Origin: Syntrophaceticus schinkii
GTDB lineage: Bacteria > Bacillota > DSM-12270 > Thermacetogeniales > Thermacetogeniaceae
Reading direction: 5' to 3'
Length of the DNA stretch: 44,498 bases
NCBI RefSeq assembly: GCF_000946815.1
Contig: NZ_CDRZ01000002.1
Location: forward strand, 1-44,498
This document shows, one piece after another, positions 8,799 to 19,101 of this stretch (position 1 is its first letter; each line of letters begins with the position of its first letter). The notes beneath the pieces are model-generated. The model did not search any database and was not told where the DNA came from. It saw only the letters and a list, made by a program, of their open reading frames with translations. Made by a program: the position numbers and the translations under genes.

Positions 8799-9695
8799 CT
8801 AAGGAAGAAGCAGACCTAACTCTCCCATAACCTGTTTGATGGCATTGACCTCCTGCTCAGTTGCCCTGACAAGGGGTAAGCGCGGTGCACCTGCCTTGAT
8901 ACCGATAAACTCTACTGCTGCCTTCACCGGAACAGGGTTTGTCGTTATAAACAGAACCTTATACAGCGGGAAAAGCTTCAAATGCAGTTCGCGTGCTGTT
9001 TTCACCTTACCGGTTACAAATGAAGTAACCATCTCCTGAATCATTTTTCCCGCCAGGTGAGAAGCAACACTGATCACGCCATATCCGCCTACAGACAGTA
9101 TCGGAAGTGTCATGGAATCGTCTCCACTGTAAACCAGGAAATCACCAGGTGTCATCCTTTTGATCTCTGCCACCTGGTCCAGGCTACCACTAGCCTCCTT
9201 AACAGCTATGATATTCTCTATTGCTGCTAATCTGGCAACAGTTTCCGGCAGCATATTCAATGCTGTACGACCTGGAACATTATACAGAATCACCGGTAAT
9301 CCGGTTTGCGAAGCAACAGCTTTAAAATGCCGGTATAAACCCTCCTGGCTCGGTTTATTGTAATATGGTGTCACCAGCATAATTCCATCACAGCCTATTT
9401 TTTCTGCTTGTTTGGTCAATTCAATGGAATCTGCTGTATTATAGGAACCTGTCCCTGCAATTACAGCTGCCTTGCCCGTCACTGCTTCTCTTACCACTTT
9501 AAACAGCTGGCATTTTTCCTCAACTGTAAGCACAGGAGATTCACCGGTGGTCCCCGAAACCACAACCCCCTCTGACCCCGTTTCTACCAGGTGGCAAGCC
9601 AGTTTCCCCGCCTCTTCATAGTTCACTTCACCGTTTTCCTTCATCGGGGTAACCATTGCTGTTAGAATACGCCCAAAACCCTTCACCTTTGTCAC
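8799..9695 (-). CDS. dapA: 4-hydroxy-tetrahydrodipicolinate synthase
   Basis: DapA condenses aspartate semialdehyde with pyruvate, the first committed step to lysine, diaminopimelate and dipicolinate. The 298-residue protein has the N-acetylneuraminate lyase TIM barrel with GTTGESP near residue 47, the catalytic tyrosine in YNVPGRT near 136, and the Schiff-base lysine in AVKEASG near 164. Length is normal. It is the last gene of the group dapB, dpaA, dpaB, asd, dapA. This placement fits its product feeding directly into dipicolinate synthase in the mother cell as well as wall synthesis. Confidence 0.95.
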   Translation of the reverse strand: MTKVKGFGRILTAMVTPMKENGEVNYEEAGKLACHLVETGSEGVVVSGTTGESPVLTVEEKCQLFKVVREAVTGKAAVIAGTGSYNTADSIELTKQAEKIGCDGIMLVTPYYNKPSQEGLYRHFKAVASQTGLPVILYNVPGRTALNMLPETVARLAAIENIIAVKEASGSLDQVAEIKRMTPGDFLVYSGDDSMTLPILSVGGYGVISVASHLAGKMIQEMVTSFVTGKVKTARELHLKLFPLYKVLFITTNPVPVKAAVEFIGIKAGAPRLPLVRATEQEVNAIKQVMGELGLLLP

Positions 9696-9715
9696 TCCTC
9701 ATTATAAATATCCGT

Positions 9716-10732
9716 TTATAAAAGGTTTCTGCTGCAAAGAAGTTCGGCAATTTGCACAGCATTAGTCGCCGCACCCTTGCGCAGTTGGTCGGAAACAAAC
9801 CAGAGATTAAGCCCCTGCTTCTGTGAAATATCTTTTCTGATCCTGCCCACAAATACTTCATCACGGCCCGAGGTAAATAAAGGCATCGGGTACTCAAGGT
9901 TATCCGGATCGTCCTGCACAACAACCCCAGGGGCATCCTTTAAGATTTCCTTGGCTTCCTGTGCTGTCAACTCCCTTTCGGTCTCTATATTTACAGATTC
10001 GGAATGGCTGCGCAGCACCGGAACACGGACTGTTGTGGCGGTAATCTGAATATTTGGATCATGAAGGATCTTTCGGGTTTCATTAACCAGCTTCATCTCT
10101 TCTCTGGAATAGCTGTTTTCACCGAAGACATCGATATGCGGGATCAGATTAAAGGCAATCTGGTGATCGAAGACCCTGGGTTGATCCACCTCTTCTCCGG
10201 CAAGCACTTGACTCGTCTGCTGCAGCAGTTCATCCACCGCTGCTCTTCCCGCACCTGATACCGCCTGCATTGTAGTAACAACAACTCTTTTCACACGGGC
10301 AGCCTGATGAATTGGCTTCAAAGGCACAACAAAGATAGTTGTGGAACAGTTTGGATTAGAGATAATACCCTTATGGTTTTCCACATCATCAGGGTTCACT
10401 TCAGGAACTACCAGGGGTACATCCGGATGCAACCTGAATGCACTGCTGTTATCAATGGCTACAGCACCCCTTTTAACAGCTTCAGGAACAAGCTCTTTGC
10501 TGACAGGCCCCCCAGCAAAAAAAGCAAGATCAACACCCTGAAAAGAATCGGGTTTGGCTTCAAAAATCGTCAGTTGATCACCACAATATTTTAACTTCTT
10601 TCCATGTGACCTGGCACTGGCAAGCAGTGTGAGCTCTGATATGGGGAAATTTCTTTCCTGAAAAACAATCATCAGTTCCTGACCAACAGCACCTGTAGCT
10701 CCAACAATCGCGACATGAAAACCTTTAGACAT
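9716..10732 (-). CDS. asd: Aspartate-semialdehyde dehydrogenase
   Basis: Asd reduces aspartyl phosphate to aspartate semialdehyde with NADPH. The 338-residue product has the N-terminal nucleotide-binding loop GATGAVGQEL, the catalytic cysteine in SNPNCSTT near residue 130, and the substrate-binding arginine/histidine region RVPVLRSHSE. It lies between dpaB and dapA, 20 bases before dapA. The aspartokinase gene that often accompanies this cluster in Bacillus (dapG) is not here. Confidence 0.95.
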   Translation of the reverse strand: MSKGFHVAIVGATGAVGQELMIVFQERNFPISELTLLASARSHGKKLKYCGDQLTIFEAKPDSFQGVDLAFFAGGPVSKELVPEAVKRGAVAIDNSSAFRLHPDVPLVVPEVNPDDVENHKGIISNPNCSTTIFVVPLKPIHQAARVKRVVVTTMQAVSGAGRAAVDELLQQTSQVLAGEEVDQPRVFDHQIAFNLIPHIDVFGENSYSREEMKLVNETRKILHDPNIQITATTVRVPVLRSHSESVNIETERELTAQEAKEILKDAPGVVVQDDPDNLEYPMPLFTSGRDEVFVGRIRKDISQKQGLNLWFVSDQLRKGAATNAVQIAELLCSRNLL

Positions 10733-10809
10733 TCAAAATAAACCCCCTACTGTGTCTGGTCATTAAAGAATTAAATTAGACATTGAATCAAAATGTCCTC
10801 CTGGTTTTG

Positions 10810-11412
10810 TTAATTAACTTTATATTCCACTAAAAGAGGCTGAACCTGCTTGCCCTCCAGTGCATGGCAAATGGTATCTATGATCTTATCCATCTGGGCT
10901 ACTAAGGAATTCGGTTTTACTGCCGGATTATCCTGCCCGAAGGGTACCAGGTATATACTTTTTGTGTTAAGTAAGGCAGCAATATTTTTGGCATTTAAAC
11001 CAAGTCCATCATTTGTAGAAATAGCGATCACAACAGGCCGCTGATTGCGCAGATGGGCCTTGATCGCCATCAGTGCAGTGGTATCGGTAATCCCGTTAGC
11101 CAGTTTTGCCAGGGTGTTACCTGTACAAGGTGCTGCAATCAAAATATCAAATAGTTTACCGGGGCCGATGGGCTCAGCTTCTACAACTGTTTTGATCAGA
11201 GGCTTTTTTGTCAACTCCTGTAGTTTGCTGCACCATTCAGTTGACTTCCCGAACCTTGTATCAGTGGTGCTCACAGCATTAGAAACAACAGGAAAGACTT
11301 CTGCTCCCTCAGAAATAAGTTTCTCTATTTGTGAAATAATTTGTGCAAGTGTACAGTGGGAACCTGTTACCACAAATCCCACACGAATACCTTTAAGACG
11401 CATCCCAGGCAC
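10810..11412 (-). CDS. dpaB: Dipicolinate synthase subunit B (SpoVFB)
   Basis: DpaB, with DpaA, converts dihydrodipicolinate to dipicolinic acid, the calcium-chelated core solute of endospores. The 200-residue protein is of the flavoprotein (HFCD) fold: VGFVVTGSHCTL at the start, AAPCTGNTLAKLANGITD and ALMAIKAHLRN in the middle. Length matches the family. It follows dpaA by 16 bases. Its presence is strong evidence that the organism forms spores. Confidence 0.93.
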   Translation of the reverse strand: MPGMRLKGIRVGFVVTGSHCTLAQIISQIEKLISEGAEVFPVVSNAVSTTDTRFGKSTEWCSKLQELTKKPLIKTVVEAEPIGPGKLFDILIAAPCTGNTLAKLANGITDTTALMAIKAHLRNQRPVVIAISTNDGLGLNAKNIAALLNTKSIYLVPFGQDNPAVKPNSLVAQMDKIIDTICHALEGKQVQPLLVEYKVN

Positions 11413-11428
11413 CTCCCATACCTATTCT

Positions 11429-12328
11429 CTAATAATACTCATGAGGCACTTCTCTGAGAATAAGTTGGGGAATAACCTGAGCCAGGATCTTGCCGCTTGT
11501 TTTCGGTGCTACCATTCCCGGTAAGCTCGGAGTCAATATAGCCTGAATTCCCAACCGTTTTGCCACCGAAAAATCAGTTCCCCCAGGAGAAGAAGCAATA
11601 TCGATGATCAGGGTATCCTTGTTGAGAAGAGATAGCAGTTTTTCGTCCAGTATCATCGCCGGTATTGTGTTGAAGATCACATCAGCTACGGAAATCGATT
11701 GGTGCAGTTGGCTGCAGTGCAAAGGACGGTAACCCATTTCAATGGCCCGGGAGAGATCTGAGCGTTTCCTGGCAACAATAGTTGTTCTGGCCCCGATACC
11801 CTGAAGCATCCTTGCAAGGGTTTTCCCCAGCCTTCCAAACCCTAGGACAAAGGAATTACTTCCATGGATAGTGATCTGAAGCTTCTCCATAGCTAGCTGC
11901 AGGGCACCCTCAGCGGAAGGAATGGAATTCAACACAGCAACAGTATCCATCTCCGCAATTTCGATCATCTTCCACCTGTATTTATGTGCCCATTCCTTCA
12001 CAAAATCACGTGCAAAACCGATAATCACAAGAACCCCTTCAGGGATGGCGGCGGCAATTTCAGGGGACAGCCGAAGAGTAATATCCTCGTCAAGGGTTTT
12101 AATGTTCCCCTCCAGGTCTGTACCTCCCATCGGAAGGATCAAAACCTGGGTCTTGTGTATAGCAGTTTCCAATCTATCCAGCAGACGAACCTGACTCAAT
12201 TCGGGACAAGGAGAAAACCCTATTGCTGACACACTTGCACCCAGCTCAATAAGATCCTGCATCAAATAGATGTCCCGCCGGTCGCCTCCGATGACGGCTA
12301 TTTTTATTCCCCTCAAATCCAAGCCCAT
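11429..12328 (-). CDS. dpaA: Dipicolinate synthase subunit A (SpoVFA)
   Basis: The 299-residue NAD(P)-dependent subunit of dipicolinate synthase has an N-terminal domain (KIAVIGGDRRDIYLMQDL) and a Rossmann domain with VLGFGRLGKTLARML near residue 160. The AAGGAGGGG ribosome binding site sits just before the ATG. A possible sigma-K promoter lies about 50 bases upstream. The gene heads the dpaA-dpaB pair and follows dapB by 76 bases. Confidence 0.93.
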   Translation of the reverse strand: MGLDLRGIKIAVIGGDRRDIYLMQDLIELGASVSAIGFSPCPELSQVRLLDRLETAIHKTQVLILPMGGTDLEGNIKTLDEDITLRLSPEIAAAIPEGVLVIIGFARDFVKEWAHKYRWKMIEIAEMDTVAVLNSIPSAEGALQLAMEKLQITIHGSNSFVLGFGRLGKTLARMLQGIGARTTIVARKRSDLSRAIEMGYRPLHCSQLHQSISVADVIFNTIPAMILDEKLLSLLNKDTLIIDIASSPGGTDFSVAKRLGIQAILTPSLPGMVAPKTSGKILAQVIPQLILREVPHEYY

Positions 12329-12367
12329 TCTTCATTCCCCTCCTTCCCCTCATATTGCTGGCGGTAA

Positions 12368-12396
12368 CAGTATATGAGGAGAAAAAGAAGAAGGTG
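12368..12396 (-). promoter_or_regulatory. Possible sigma-K (late mother-cell) promoter for dpaA
   Basis: The minus strand reads CACC, 16 bases, then CATATACTG. The sigma-K consensus is mACm, about 16 bases, then CATAnnnTA, so the -35 and spacing fit and the -10 differs in one position. The dipicolinate synthase operon of B. subtilis is under sigma-K, which makes the placement sensible. The same -10 lies in a CCTCATAT/ATATGAGG hairpin, so chance cannot be excluded. Confidence 0.35.
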
Positions 12397-12404
12397 CCTT
12401 GCCT

Positions 12405-13210
<806 letters not shown>

Positions 13211-13249
13211 TTTGAATCTGCCTCATTTCTTGTAAACGATCTTCCCTTT

Positions 13250-13278
13250 ATTCTCATATAGATGACGCTTCCTGTCAA
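13250..13278 (-). promoter_or_regulatory. Sigma-A type promoter for dapB
   Basis: A consensus TTGACA (13278-13273), a 17-base spacer and GAGAAT (13255-13250, four of six matches) lie 40 bases before the dapB start and just after the terminator of the preceding gene. Confidence 0.55.
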
Positions 13279-13303
13279 TAAAGGCTTCCTTTTTCCGAAA
13301 AAC

Positions 13304-13328
13304 AAAAAAACCCGGGATAAACCGGGTT
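13304..13328 (-). terminator. Rho-independent terminator after ymxH
   Basis: A stem of AACCCGG with CCGGGTT and a six-base loop is followed on the minus strand by seven T. It lies 16 bases past the ymxH stop and separates that gene from dapB. Confidence 0.88.
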
Positions 13329-13343
13329 CTTTTCTAAAACTTT

Positions 13344-13610
13344 CTAAAGATATCTTTTATACTGTGAATAAGTTTCATCTAAGTCAACAATAATCACTTC
13401 ACTGCCTACCTTTTTAACCGATGACCAGGGTATCTCTATTTCCTGCCTATCCATCCAGAGGTTCAAAAAATTAGAACGCCCGGGAAGAATAATCGATACC
13501 ACTTCCCCGCTTTCAGGATCAATGATCATATCGGAATCCCCTATAGTGCCCAGGCGCACCCCATCAAAAATATTAATGATCTCCTTACCTGCCAGATCGC
13601 TGAGCCGCAA
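13344..13610 (-). CDS. ymxH: YlmC/YmxH-family PRC-barrel sporulation-associated protein
   Basis: The 88-residue protein starts MRLSDLAGKEIINIFDGVRLG and contains DSDMIIDPESGEVVSIILPG, the PRC-barrel pattern of the YlmC/YmxH family of spore formers. It begins at a TTG with GGGGGGAGGG immediately upstream. It follows the M16 peptidase as ymxH follows mlpA/ymxG in B. subtilis. Its biochemical role is unknown. Confidence 0.85.
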   Translation of the reverse strand: MRLSDLAGKEIINIFDGVRLGTIGDSDMIIDPESGEVVSIILPGRSNFLNLWMDRQEIEIPWSSVKKVGSEVIIVDLDETYSQYKRYL

Positions 13611-13671
13611 TTTCCCTCCCCCCTTTTCCCTTTGCTTTGTATTTATGAATCAAATACTGGAATTATTCTTG

Positions 13672-13684
13672 GGTGCCTGGCACC
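13672..13684. repeat. GGTGCC-T-GGCACC palindrome
   Basis: A six-base inverted repeat around a single T lies in the 89-base gap between the M16 peptidase and ymxH. It is too tight to fold as a normal hairpin and looks like a protein site or a dispersed short palindrome. The same six-base words form the outer arms of the terminator at 38894-38930. Confidence 0.4.
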
Positions 13685-13699
13685 ATTTAGTAGGGCTTT

Positions 13700-14968
13700 T
13701 TATTCAAGTTTCGTAAAAAACGGCTCCGGGATTCGAATCTTGTCTCCGGCGAGTGGTCCTAAGACGGTAATTGTTGCGCGGTCGGGATTAAAGATTTCCC
13801 GGGCAAAAGATTGCACATCATCTTCAGTCAGTACGGCTATCTTCTCTAAAATTTCTTCGCTGGTAATCAGCCTGTGATAAACCAGCTCCGATTTCCCTAA
13901 ACGGTGCATGCGCTGAAGAACACTTTCTTGAGCCAGCAGAAGGCTTCCTTTTATCTGAGTTTTTGCCCTATTCAGTTCCTTTTTCGAAATACCGGCTTCT
14001 GTTATAGAGCGGATCTCATTCCAGCTTAAATCTAAAACCTCCTGGCAGTTAGCCGGGTTTGTTCCGGCATAGATGGTGAATAAGCCGCTGTCCAGAAAAG
14101 AGAGGTAGTAGCTGTAGATCGCATAAACAAGGGCACGCTCCTCGCGGACGCTTTGAAAAAGGCGTGAGCTCGCTCCTCCACCCAAAATGTTATTGATAAT
14201 CTGCAGGCAATAAATATTTTCGTCATACAGTGATACCCCTGGTACCCCCATACAGATCTGTACCTGTTCTAAGTCACGGTAGTAACTCTTTACTGCTGCT
14301 CTCGCTGTGGGGGGAGCTATTCGGTTTTCCACCTTTCCCGCAGACAGTGATGCTAAAGCTGACTCAAACAGATCAAGTGCTTCTCTGTATTGGAACTTGC
14401 CGGCCAGGGCCACCACCAGGTTTGATGGACTGTAATGATGCTTATAGAAGGAAAGGAGCCGGTCCCTATCGATTCCGGACAAAGATTCCATCGTCCCGAT
14501 GATCGGACGCCCCAGGGGATGCCCATCCCAAATGGTCTGAGAAAAGTAGTCATGAATAATATCATCCGGGGTGTCCTCATACATATTGATTTCTTCTGCA
14601 ACAACCCTCTTCTCCCGCTCCAGATCCTCCTCGCGAAACAATGATTTAAACAGCATATCGCTGAGCACATCCACTGCCAGGGGAAGATGCTCTGCCAGAA
14701 CCCTCGCATAATAGCATGTGTATTCCTTGCTTGTAAAGGCATTGAGCTGGCCACCGACCTCTTCGATGGCTTCGGCGATCTGTTTGGCGTCCCTCTTGGC
14801 TGTTCCCTTAAACAGGAGGTGTTCGATCAGGTGGGAAAGGCCTGCCTCCTCGGGTTCTTCGAAACGAGAACCTGTTTTCACCCAAAAACCAACAGCAACT
14901 GAATGCACACTGGGCACTTCTTCACTAACAATAGTAACTCCGTTGTCCAGTACGTCTTTATGATACAT
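13700..14968 (-). CDS. M16-family zinc peptidase (MlpA/YmxG type)
   Basis: The 422-residue protein is a single-chain member of the mitochondrial-processing-peptidase-like M16B family. It has the inverted zinc motif HLIEH near residue 45 and the third ligand region VVAEEINMYEDTPDD about 75 residues later, then the second non-catalytic half (GVSLYDENIYCLQIINNILGGG and RVREERALVYAIYS-like text). I prefer the ATG at 14968 since GGGGGG lies seven bases upstream and the protein then begins MYHKDVLDNGVTIVSE. The gene follows a D,D-carboxypeptidase and precedes ymxH, a conserved order near pnp in spore formers. No signal peptide is present, so it is probably cytosolic. Confidence 0.88.
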   Translation of the reverse strand: MYHKDVLDNGVTIVSEEVPSVHSVAVGFWVKTGSRFEEPEEAGLSHLIEHLLFKGTAKRDAKQIAEAIEEVGGQLNAFTSKEYTCYYARVLAEHLPLAVDVLSDMLFKSLFREEDLEREKRVVAEEINMYEDTPDDIIHDYFSQTIWDGHPLGRPIIGTMESLSGIDRDRLLSFYKHHYSPSNLVVALAGKFQYREALDLFESALASLSAGKVENRIAPPTARAAVKSYYRDLEQVQICMGVPGVSLYDENIYCLQIINNILGGGASSRLFQSVREERALVYAIYSYYLSFLDSGLFTIYAGTNPANCQEVLDLSWNEIRSITEAGISKKELNRAKTQIKGSLLLAQESVLQRMHRLGKSELVYHRLITSEEILEKIAVLTEDDVQSFAREIFNPDRATITVLGPLAGDKIRIPEPFFTKLE

Positions 14969-14988
14969 TGATGTGCCCCCCATCTTTC

Positions 14989-16104
14989 TTATATTCCCTT
15001 ATTCCACCAGAATGAACGTCCAGGGACATCTTGAAGTGTCACCAGATCCGCAGTGCAAATAAGGTTGTTCTCCAACCTGATCTCTATTCTCCCAGCAGCT
15101 TCTCCTTTCCTGCAAGGGGCTTTAATGTTTGGTTTTAGGTAAACCCTTTTATCCAAAAGTGGCAATTGCCGCGGTGAAATCATCAAGGTAACATCTTTTT
15201 CAGTACCCACTGCAACCGCTTTGCAAGTTCCCCTTTTTACCGGCACCTGGAATAAGGGTGTTTTGCCTTTGACTGCAGTATAGTGACAGTTACTGGCCCC
15301 ATATTCAAAGAGCAGAAGAGTATCCGCATAGCGGTCACCACTTCCAAGCACCACACTGATCAGGAGATGATTTTTATGCTTGGCGGCCGCCACCAGGCAT
15401 TGTCCGGCCTCACTGGTTGTTCCCGTTTTCACACCGATAACCTCAAGATCACCATCCCGATGCCCTAATAGCCTGTTGGTATTATATAAATCGATAACAC
15501 TCTTTCCGGATAATTCTTTGATCCGGTCACTCTTAGTTCCCACTATTCGCCGGAAGTCTTTATTATTCAAGGCATAGCGGGTAATTCTAGCGAGGTCACA
15601 GGCACTGACAGCATGTCCATCCTGAGGAAGCCCATGGGGATTACAAAAACAGTTCTGCCGGCAGCCAACAGTTTTAGCTTTATAATTCATCAAGGCTGCG
15701 AACTGCTCCTCGCTTCCGGCCATATGGACAGCAATTGCAGCCGCCGCATCATTTCCGGAGTTGATCAAAGCACCTTTTGTAATATCATAAAGGCTGAAGA
15801 TTTGTCCTGCTTTAAGATAAAGGCTTGTCCCTTCAATTGATGCAGAATAATGATCAATAACCACCGGTTCCTTCATCTCTCCCATTTCCAGACTTAAAAT
15901 AGCTGCCAATATTTTGGTTGTACTGGCCGGGGGAAGGGGTTCAGTGGCATTGCAACTGTACAGGACAGCACCTGTCTGATAATCAATCAGTACTGCAGCA
16001 TCAGCTGTGAGCGAGAGTTCGCCTGCTGAACAGGCTCTGACATACGGAGTGATTAATAAGATCAGCAATATTGCCGGCACGAGACAGCGCAGACTTTCCC
16101 TCAT
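14989..16104 (-). CDS. D-alanyl-D-alanine carboxypeptidase (S11, DacF-like)
   Basis: This exported low-molecular-weight penicillin-binding protein trims the terminal D-Ala of peptidoglycan stem peptides. The 371 residues begin with a signal peptide (LVPAILLILLITPYVRA). The three catalytic motifs are in order: STTK near residue 63, SGN near 118, and KTGTT near 226. A C-terminal beta domain follows. There is no clear C-terminal amphipathic anchor. It sits between the ylxY deacetylase and the M16 peptidase, which suggests a role in spore cortex or wall modification like DacF; I infer this from context only. Confidence 0.87.
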   Translation of the reverse strand: MRESLRCLVPAILLILLITPYVRACSAGELSLTADAAVLIDYQTGAVLYSCNATEPLPPASTTKILAAILSLEMGEMKEPVVIDHYSASIEGTSLYLKAGQIFSLYDITKGALINSGNDAAAAIAVHMAGSEEQFAALMNYKAKTVGCRQNCFCNPHGLPQDGHAVSACDLARITRYALNNKDFRRIVGTKSDRIKELSGKSVIDLYNTNRLLGHRDGDLEVIGVKTGTTSEAGQCLVAAAKHKNHLLISVVLGSGDRYADTLLLFEYGASNCHYTAVKGKTPLFQVPVKRGTCKAVAVGTEKDVTLMISPRQLPLLDKRVYLKPNIKAPCRKGEAAGRIEIRLENNLICTADLVTLQDVPGRSFWWNKGI

Positions 16105-16138
16105 CTGATATTGGTTCCCCCTTCAAAGCAATATGCTG

Positions 16139-16849
16139 TTAACCAGCTATTAGTTTTTCCAAAGGCACAATTTGATAACCCTTTTCTCGCAGCCTCTTGA
16201 TCATCTCAGGCAGGGCCTGGGTTGTTTGTTCTGTGGGATGCATGAGAATAATCCCACCGTTTTGGATGCCGTCGAGCACCCGCGATGTAATCTCTGCCGG
16301 TGGCGGCTTTTGCCAATCCACTGTATCTACTGTCCAGAGTATGATCCGGTGTCCCGTTTGAGAGGCAGCCTCGATGACTGTGTCGTTGAATTCTCCGTAT
16401 GGTGGAGCAAAGTAACGTGTTTTCTGTTGTGCAGCCCGATAGATCACATCTGACGTCTTTTTTATCTCTTCTATGTTTTGCTCAAGAGGAAGATCATTTA
16501 CATGCGGGTGGGAATATCCGTGATTACCGATTTCATGTCCAAGGCGGGCGACCTTATTGACAAGTTCCGGATGCTCTCCGGCCCATCTTCCGGTCATAAA
16601 AAACGTTGCCTTGACGCGGCTTTTTTGTAGTACCTCCAGCATGGCGGGAAGGTGTTCTTCTCCCCAATCCACATTTACTGTTATTGATACCTGCTTTTTA
16701 GCGGGGACCCCCTGGTAGATGGGTTTCTTTCTTTGTACAACCTGTTCTGAGGCAAAAGCGGCTGTATAGATACAGATGACCAGCAGTATAAGAGCAGCAA
16801 TCAAGAAAAGCCTTTTTTTTCCTCCAGAAAAAAACAAACACTTCCGCAC
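16139..16849 (-). CDS. ylxY: YlxY-family polysaccharide deacetylase-like protein
   Basis: The 236-residue protein has a membrane anchor or signal (LFLIAALILLVICIYTAAFA) and a NodB-type fold. The motifs are altered. The usual TFDDG reads NVDWG, so one metal-binding Asp is Trp. The HxxxH motif is kept in GNHGYSHPH. The Arg of motif 3 is Ala in YFAPPYG. The late motifs TVDTVDW and IILMHP are present. This is the pattern of the spore-former-restricted YlxY family, found downstream of pnp in B. subtilis as well. It may be a binding protein or have weak or changed activity. The start is GTG. Confidence 0.85.
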   Translation of the reverse strand: MRKCLFFSGGKKRLFLIAALILLVICIYTAAFASEQVVQRKKPIYQGVPAKKQVSITVNVDWGEEHLPAMLEVLQKSRVKATFFMTGRWAGEHPELVNKVARLGHEIGNHGYSHPHVNDLPLEQNIEEIKKTSDVIYRAAQQKTRYFAPPYGEFNDTVIEAASQTGHRIILWTVDTVDWQKPPPAEITSRVLDGIQNGGIILMHPTEQTTQALPEMIKRLREKGYQIVPLEKLIAG

Positions 16850-16904
16850 CCCCTGAATAAAATTGTATTCCTGGGGATGGGAAGATATTTGTAAAGTGCT
16901 TACC

Positions 16905-19022
16905 TTATTTTTCCGATTTTTGTCTCAGGGCTCTTACAGCCTCTTTGCGAGAAAGATTTACACGTCCCTGTCTATCAATATCTGTGACCTTGACGATGAT
17001 TTCGTCACCTTCTTTGACAACATCCCTGACTCGGTTGACCCTTCGTTCATCTAACTGGGAGATATGAACGAGTCCCTCCTTGCCTGAACTGCCCATCACT
17101 CCTGGAATAATTTCCACAAAGGCACCAAAGTCCATCAACCTGACGACCTTGCCTAAATATATTTTCCCAACCTCAACATCCTTTGTCAGGCTTTCAATGA
17201 TACTAACCGCCTGTTTCCCGGCTTCCTCACTGATGGCTGAGATAAAAACACGTCCGTCATCCTCGATGTCGATCTGTGTCCCGGTCTCTTCGATGATTCT
17301 TCTGATAACCTTGCCCTGGGGACCGATTACATCGCGGATTTTTTCTGTATTGATGGTCATGGTAATAATGCGCGGTGCATGAGGTGATAGATCAGGTCGC
17401 GGTTTCTCAATGGTCTCGGTCATTTTCCCCAGGATAAACATCCTGCCTTCTCTTGCTTGATCAAGAGCCTGTCTTAAGACGTCTGTTCCAAGGCCCTGAA
17501 CTTTGATATCTAACTGCAGGGCTGTAATACCCCTGGCGGTTCCGGCAACTTTAAAGTCCATATCACCCAGGGCATCCTCCATTCCCTGGATATCACTTAA
17601 AATTGCATATCCATTTTCACCGCTAACCAGGCCCATAGCAATGCCTGCAACAGGAGCAGAAACAGGAACACCGGCATCCATCAGAGCCAGGGTGCTGCCG
17701 CAGACACTGGCCATAGATGATGACCCGTTTGATTCTAATACCTCTGAAACAAGTCTGATGGTATATGGAAACTTGTCTTCATCTGGCAGAACAGGCAGTA
17801 GTGCCCTTTCCGCCAATGCCCCATGCCCGATCTCCCTGCGCCCTGGCCCCCTGATAGGCCTGGTTTCACCGACACAATACGCCGGGAAATTGTAATGATG
17901 CAGGTAGCGCTTGGATTCATCAAGGCCCAAATCGTCCAGGATCTGTTCCTCGCGAATTGTACCCAGTGTTGCCACAGTCATCACCTGGGTTTGGCCCCTG
18001 GTAAACAGACCGCTCCCATGAGCACGCGGCAGTATTCCCACCTCACAGGTAACCTTCCTGATCTCATCAGTCCCTCTTCCATCAGGGCGCAGACCATCCT
18101 CAAGGATCATTGTGCGGACAATCTCTTTAAGCTTATTTAAGAAGATCGCCTGTACGGCTTTCTCCTGTTCAGGGTATATCTCGCTGAAGTGCTCTACAGT
18201 TTCCTTTTCCAGCTCTTCCAGAGCACTCTGCCTGGCCAGCTTATCAGAATTTTTCACTGCAACAGCAATTTTTTCATGGGCATATGCGGTTACATCAGCC
18301 ACTATTTGAGGATCAGGCTCAGATAAGGGAACAGCCAGCTTCTCTTTACCGATTTTTTCAACAACTTCTTTTTGAAACTTGACGATCTCCTTGATCGCCT
18401 GGTGTCCAAATTCAATCCCTTTGATGATCACTTCTTCACTTGTTTCCTGAGCACCCGCTTCAACCATCAACACTGCCTGTTCGGTGCCGGCTACGATAAG
18501 ATGTATATCACTCTCTTTTTCCTGCTCTACAGTCGGATTAAGCACATACTCCCCATCTATCCGGCCAACAATAACACCGGCTATAGGGCCCGCAAACGGT
18601 ATATCTGAAACTGAGAGTGCCGCTGAGGCACCGATCATGGCTGTAATGTTGGGAGAGCAGTCCTGGTCAACAGATAGAATAGTAGCAACTATCTGGACAT
18701 CATTGCGAAAACCCTCTGGAAAAAGCGGTCGAATCGGCCTATCGATCAGTCTTGCTGAAAGGATAGCCTTTTCTGTAGGTCTCCCTTCTCTTTTAATAAA
18801 ACCACCTGGAATCTTTCCTACAGCATAGAGGCGCTCCTCGTAATCGACAAGAAGAGGGAAGAAATCGATCCCCTCCCGCGGTTCTTTAGAAATGGTGGCA
18901 GTAACCAAAACTACAGTATCGCCATAGTGTACTAAAACAGCGCCATTAGCCTGCTTGGCTACTTTGTCAAATTCAAAAATCAAGGGTCTTTCACCAAGCA
19001 TCATTTGAAATGTTTCTGGCAT
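16905..19022 (-). CDS. pnp: Polynucleotide phosphorylase
   Basis: PNPase degrades RNA from the 3' end with phosphate. The 705-residue protein has the complete order: first RNase PH-like domain ([20 protein letters not shown]), alpha-helical linker, second RNase PH domain ([40 protein letters not shown]), then KH ([17 protein letters not shown]) and S1 ([15 protein letters not shown]). It is intact and of normal length. It follows rpsO, with a hairpin between them. Confidence 0.97.
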   Translation of the reverse strand: MPETFQMMLGERPLIFEFDKVAKQANGAVLVHYGDTVVLVTATISKEPREGIDFFPLLVDYEERLYAVGKIPGGFIKREGRPTEKAILSARLIDRPIRPLFPEGFRNDVQIVATILSVDQDCSPNITAMIGASAALSVSDIPFAGPIAGVIVGRIDGEYVLNPTVEQEKESDIHLIVAGTEQAVLMVEAGAQETSEEVIIKGIEFGHQAIKEIVKFQKEVVEKIGKEKLAVPLSEPDPQIVADVTAYAHEKIAVAVKNSDKLARQSALEELEKETVEHFSEIYPEQEKAVQAIFLNKLKEIVRTMILEDGLRPDGRGTDEIRKVTCEVGILPRAHGSGLFTRGQTQVMTVATLGTIREEQILDDLGLDESKRYLHHYNFPAYCVGETRPIRGPGRREIGHGALAERALLPVLPDEDKFPYTIRLVSEVLESNGSSSMASVCGSTLALMDAGVPVSAPVAGIAMGLVSGENGYAILSDIQGMEDALGDMDFKVAGTARGITALQLDIKVQGLGTDVLRQALDQAREGRMFILGKMTETIEKPRPDLSPHAPRIITMTINTEKIRDVIGPQGKVIRRIIEETGTQIDIEDDGRVFISAISEEAGKQAVSIIESLTKDVEVGKIYLGKVVRLMDFGAFVEIIPGVMGSSGKEGLVHISQLDERRVNRVRDVVKEGDEIIVKVTDIDRQGRVNLSRKEAVRALRQKSEK

Positions 19023-19059
19023 GATAAACCTCCCTTTAAAAACAAAATAATAATCAGAA

Positions 19060-19077
19060 AGAGCGGCTAACCGCTCT
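19060..19077 (-). terminator. Hairpin between rpsO and pnp (weak terminator or processing site)
   Basis: A seven-base stem AGAGCGG/CCGCTCT with a four-base loop is followed on the minus strand by TTTCTGATTATTATTTTG. The T tract is interrupted, so I expect partial termination or RNase III-type processing, as known for the rpsO-pnp junction of enterobacteria. Confidence 0.6.
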
Positions 19078-19101
19078 CCCTCGCCTTAAATCGGTGTTTT
19101 C

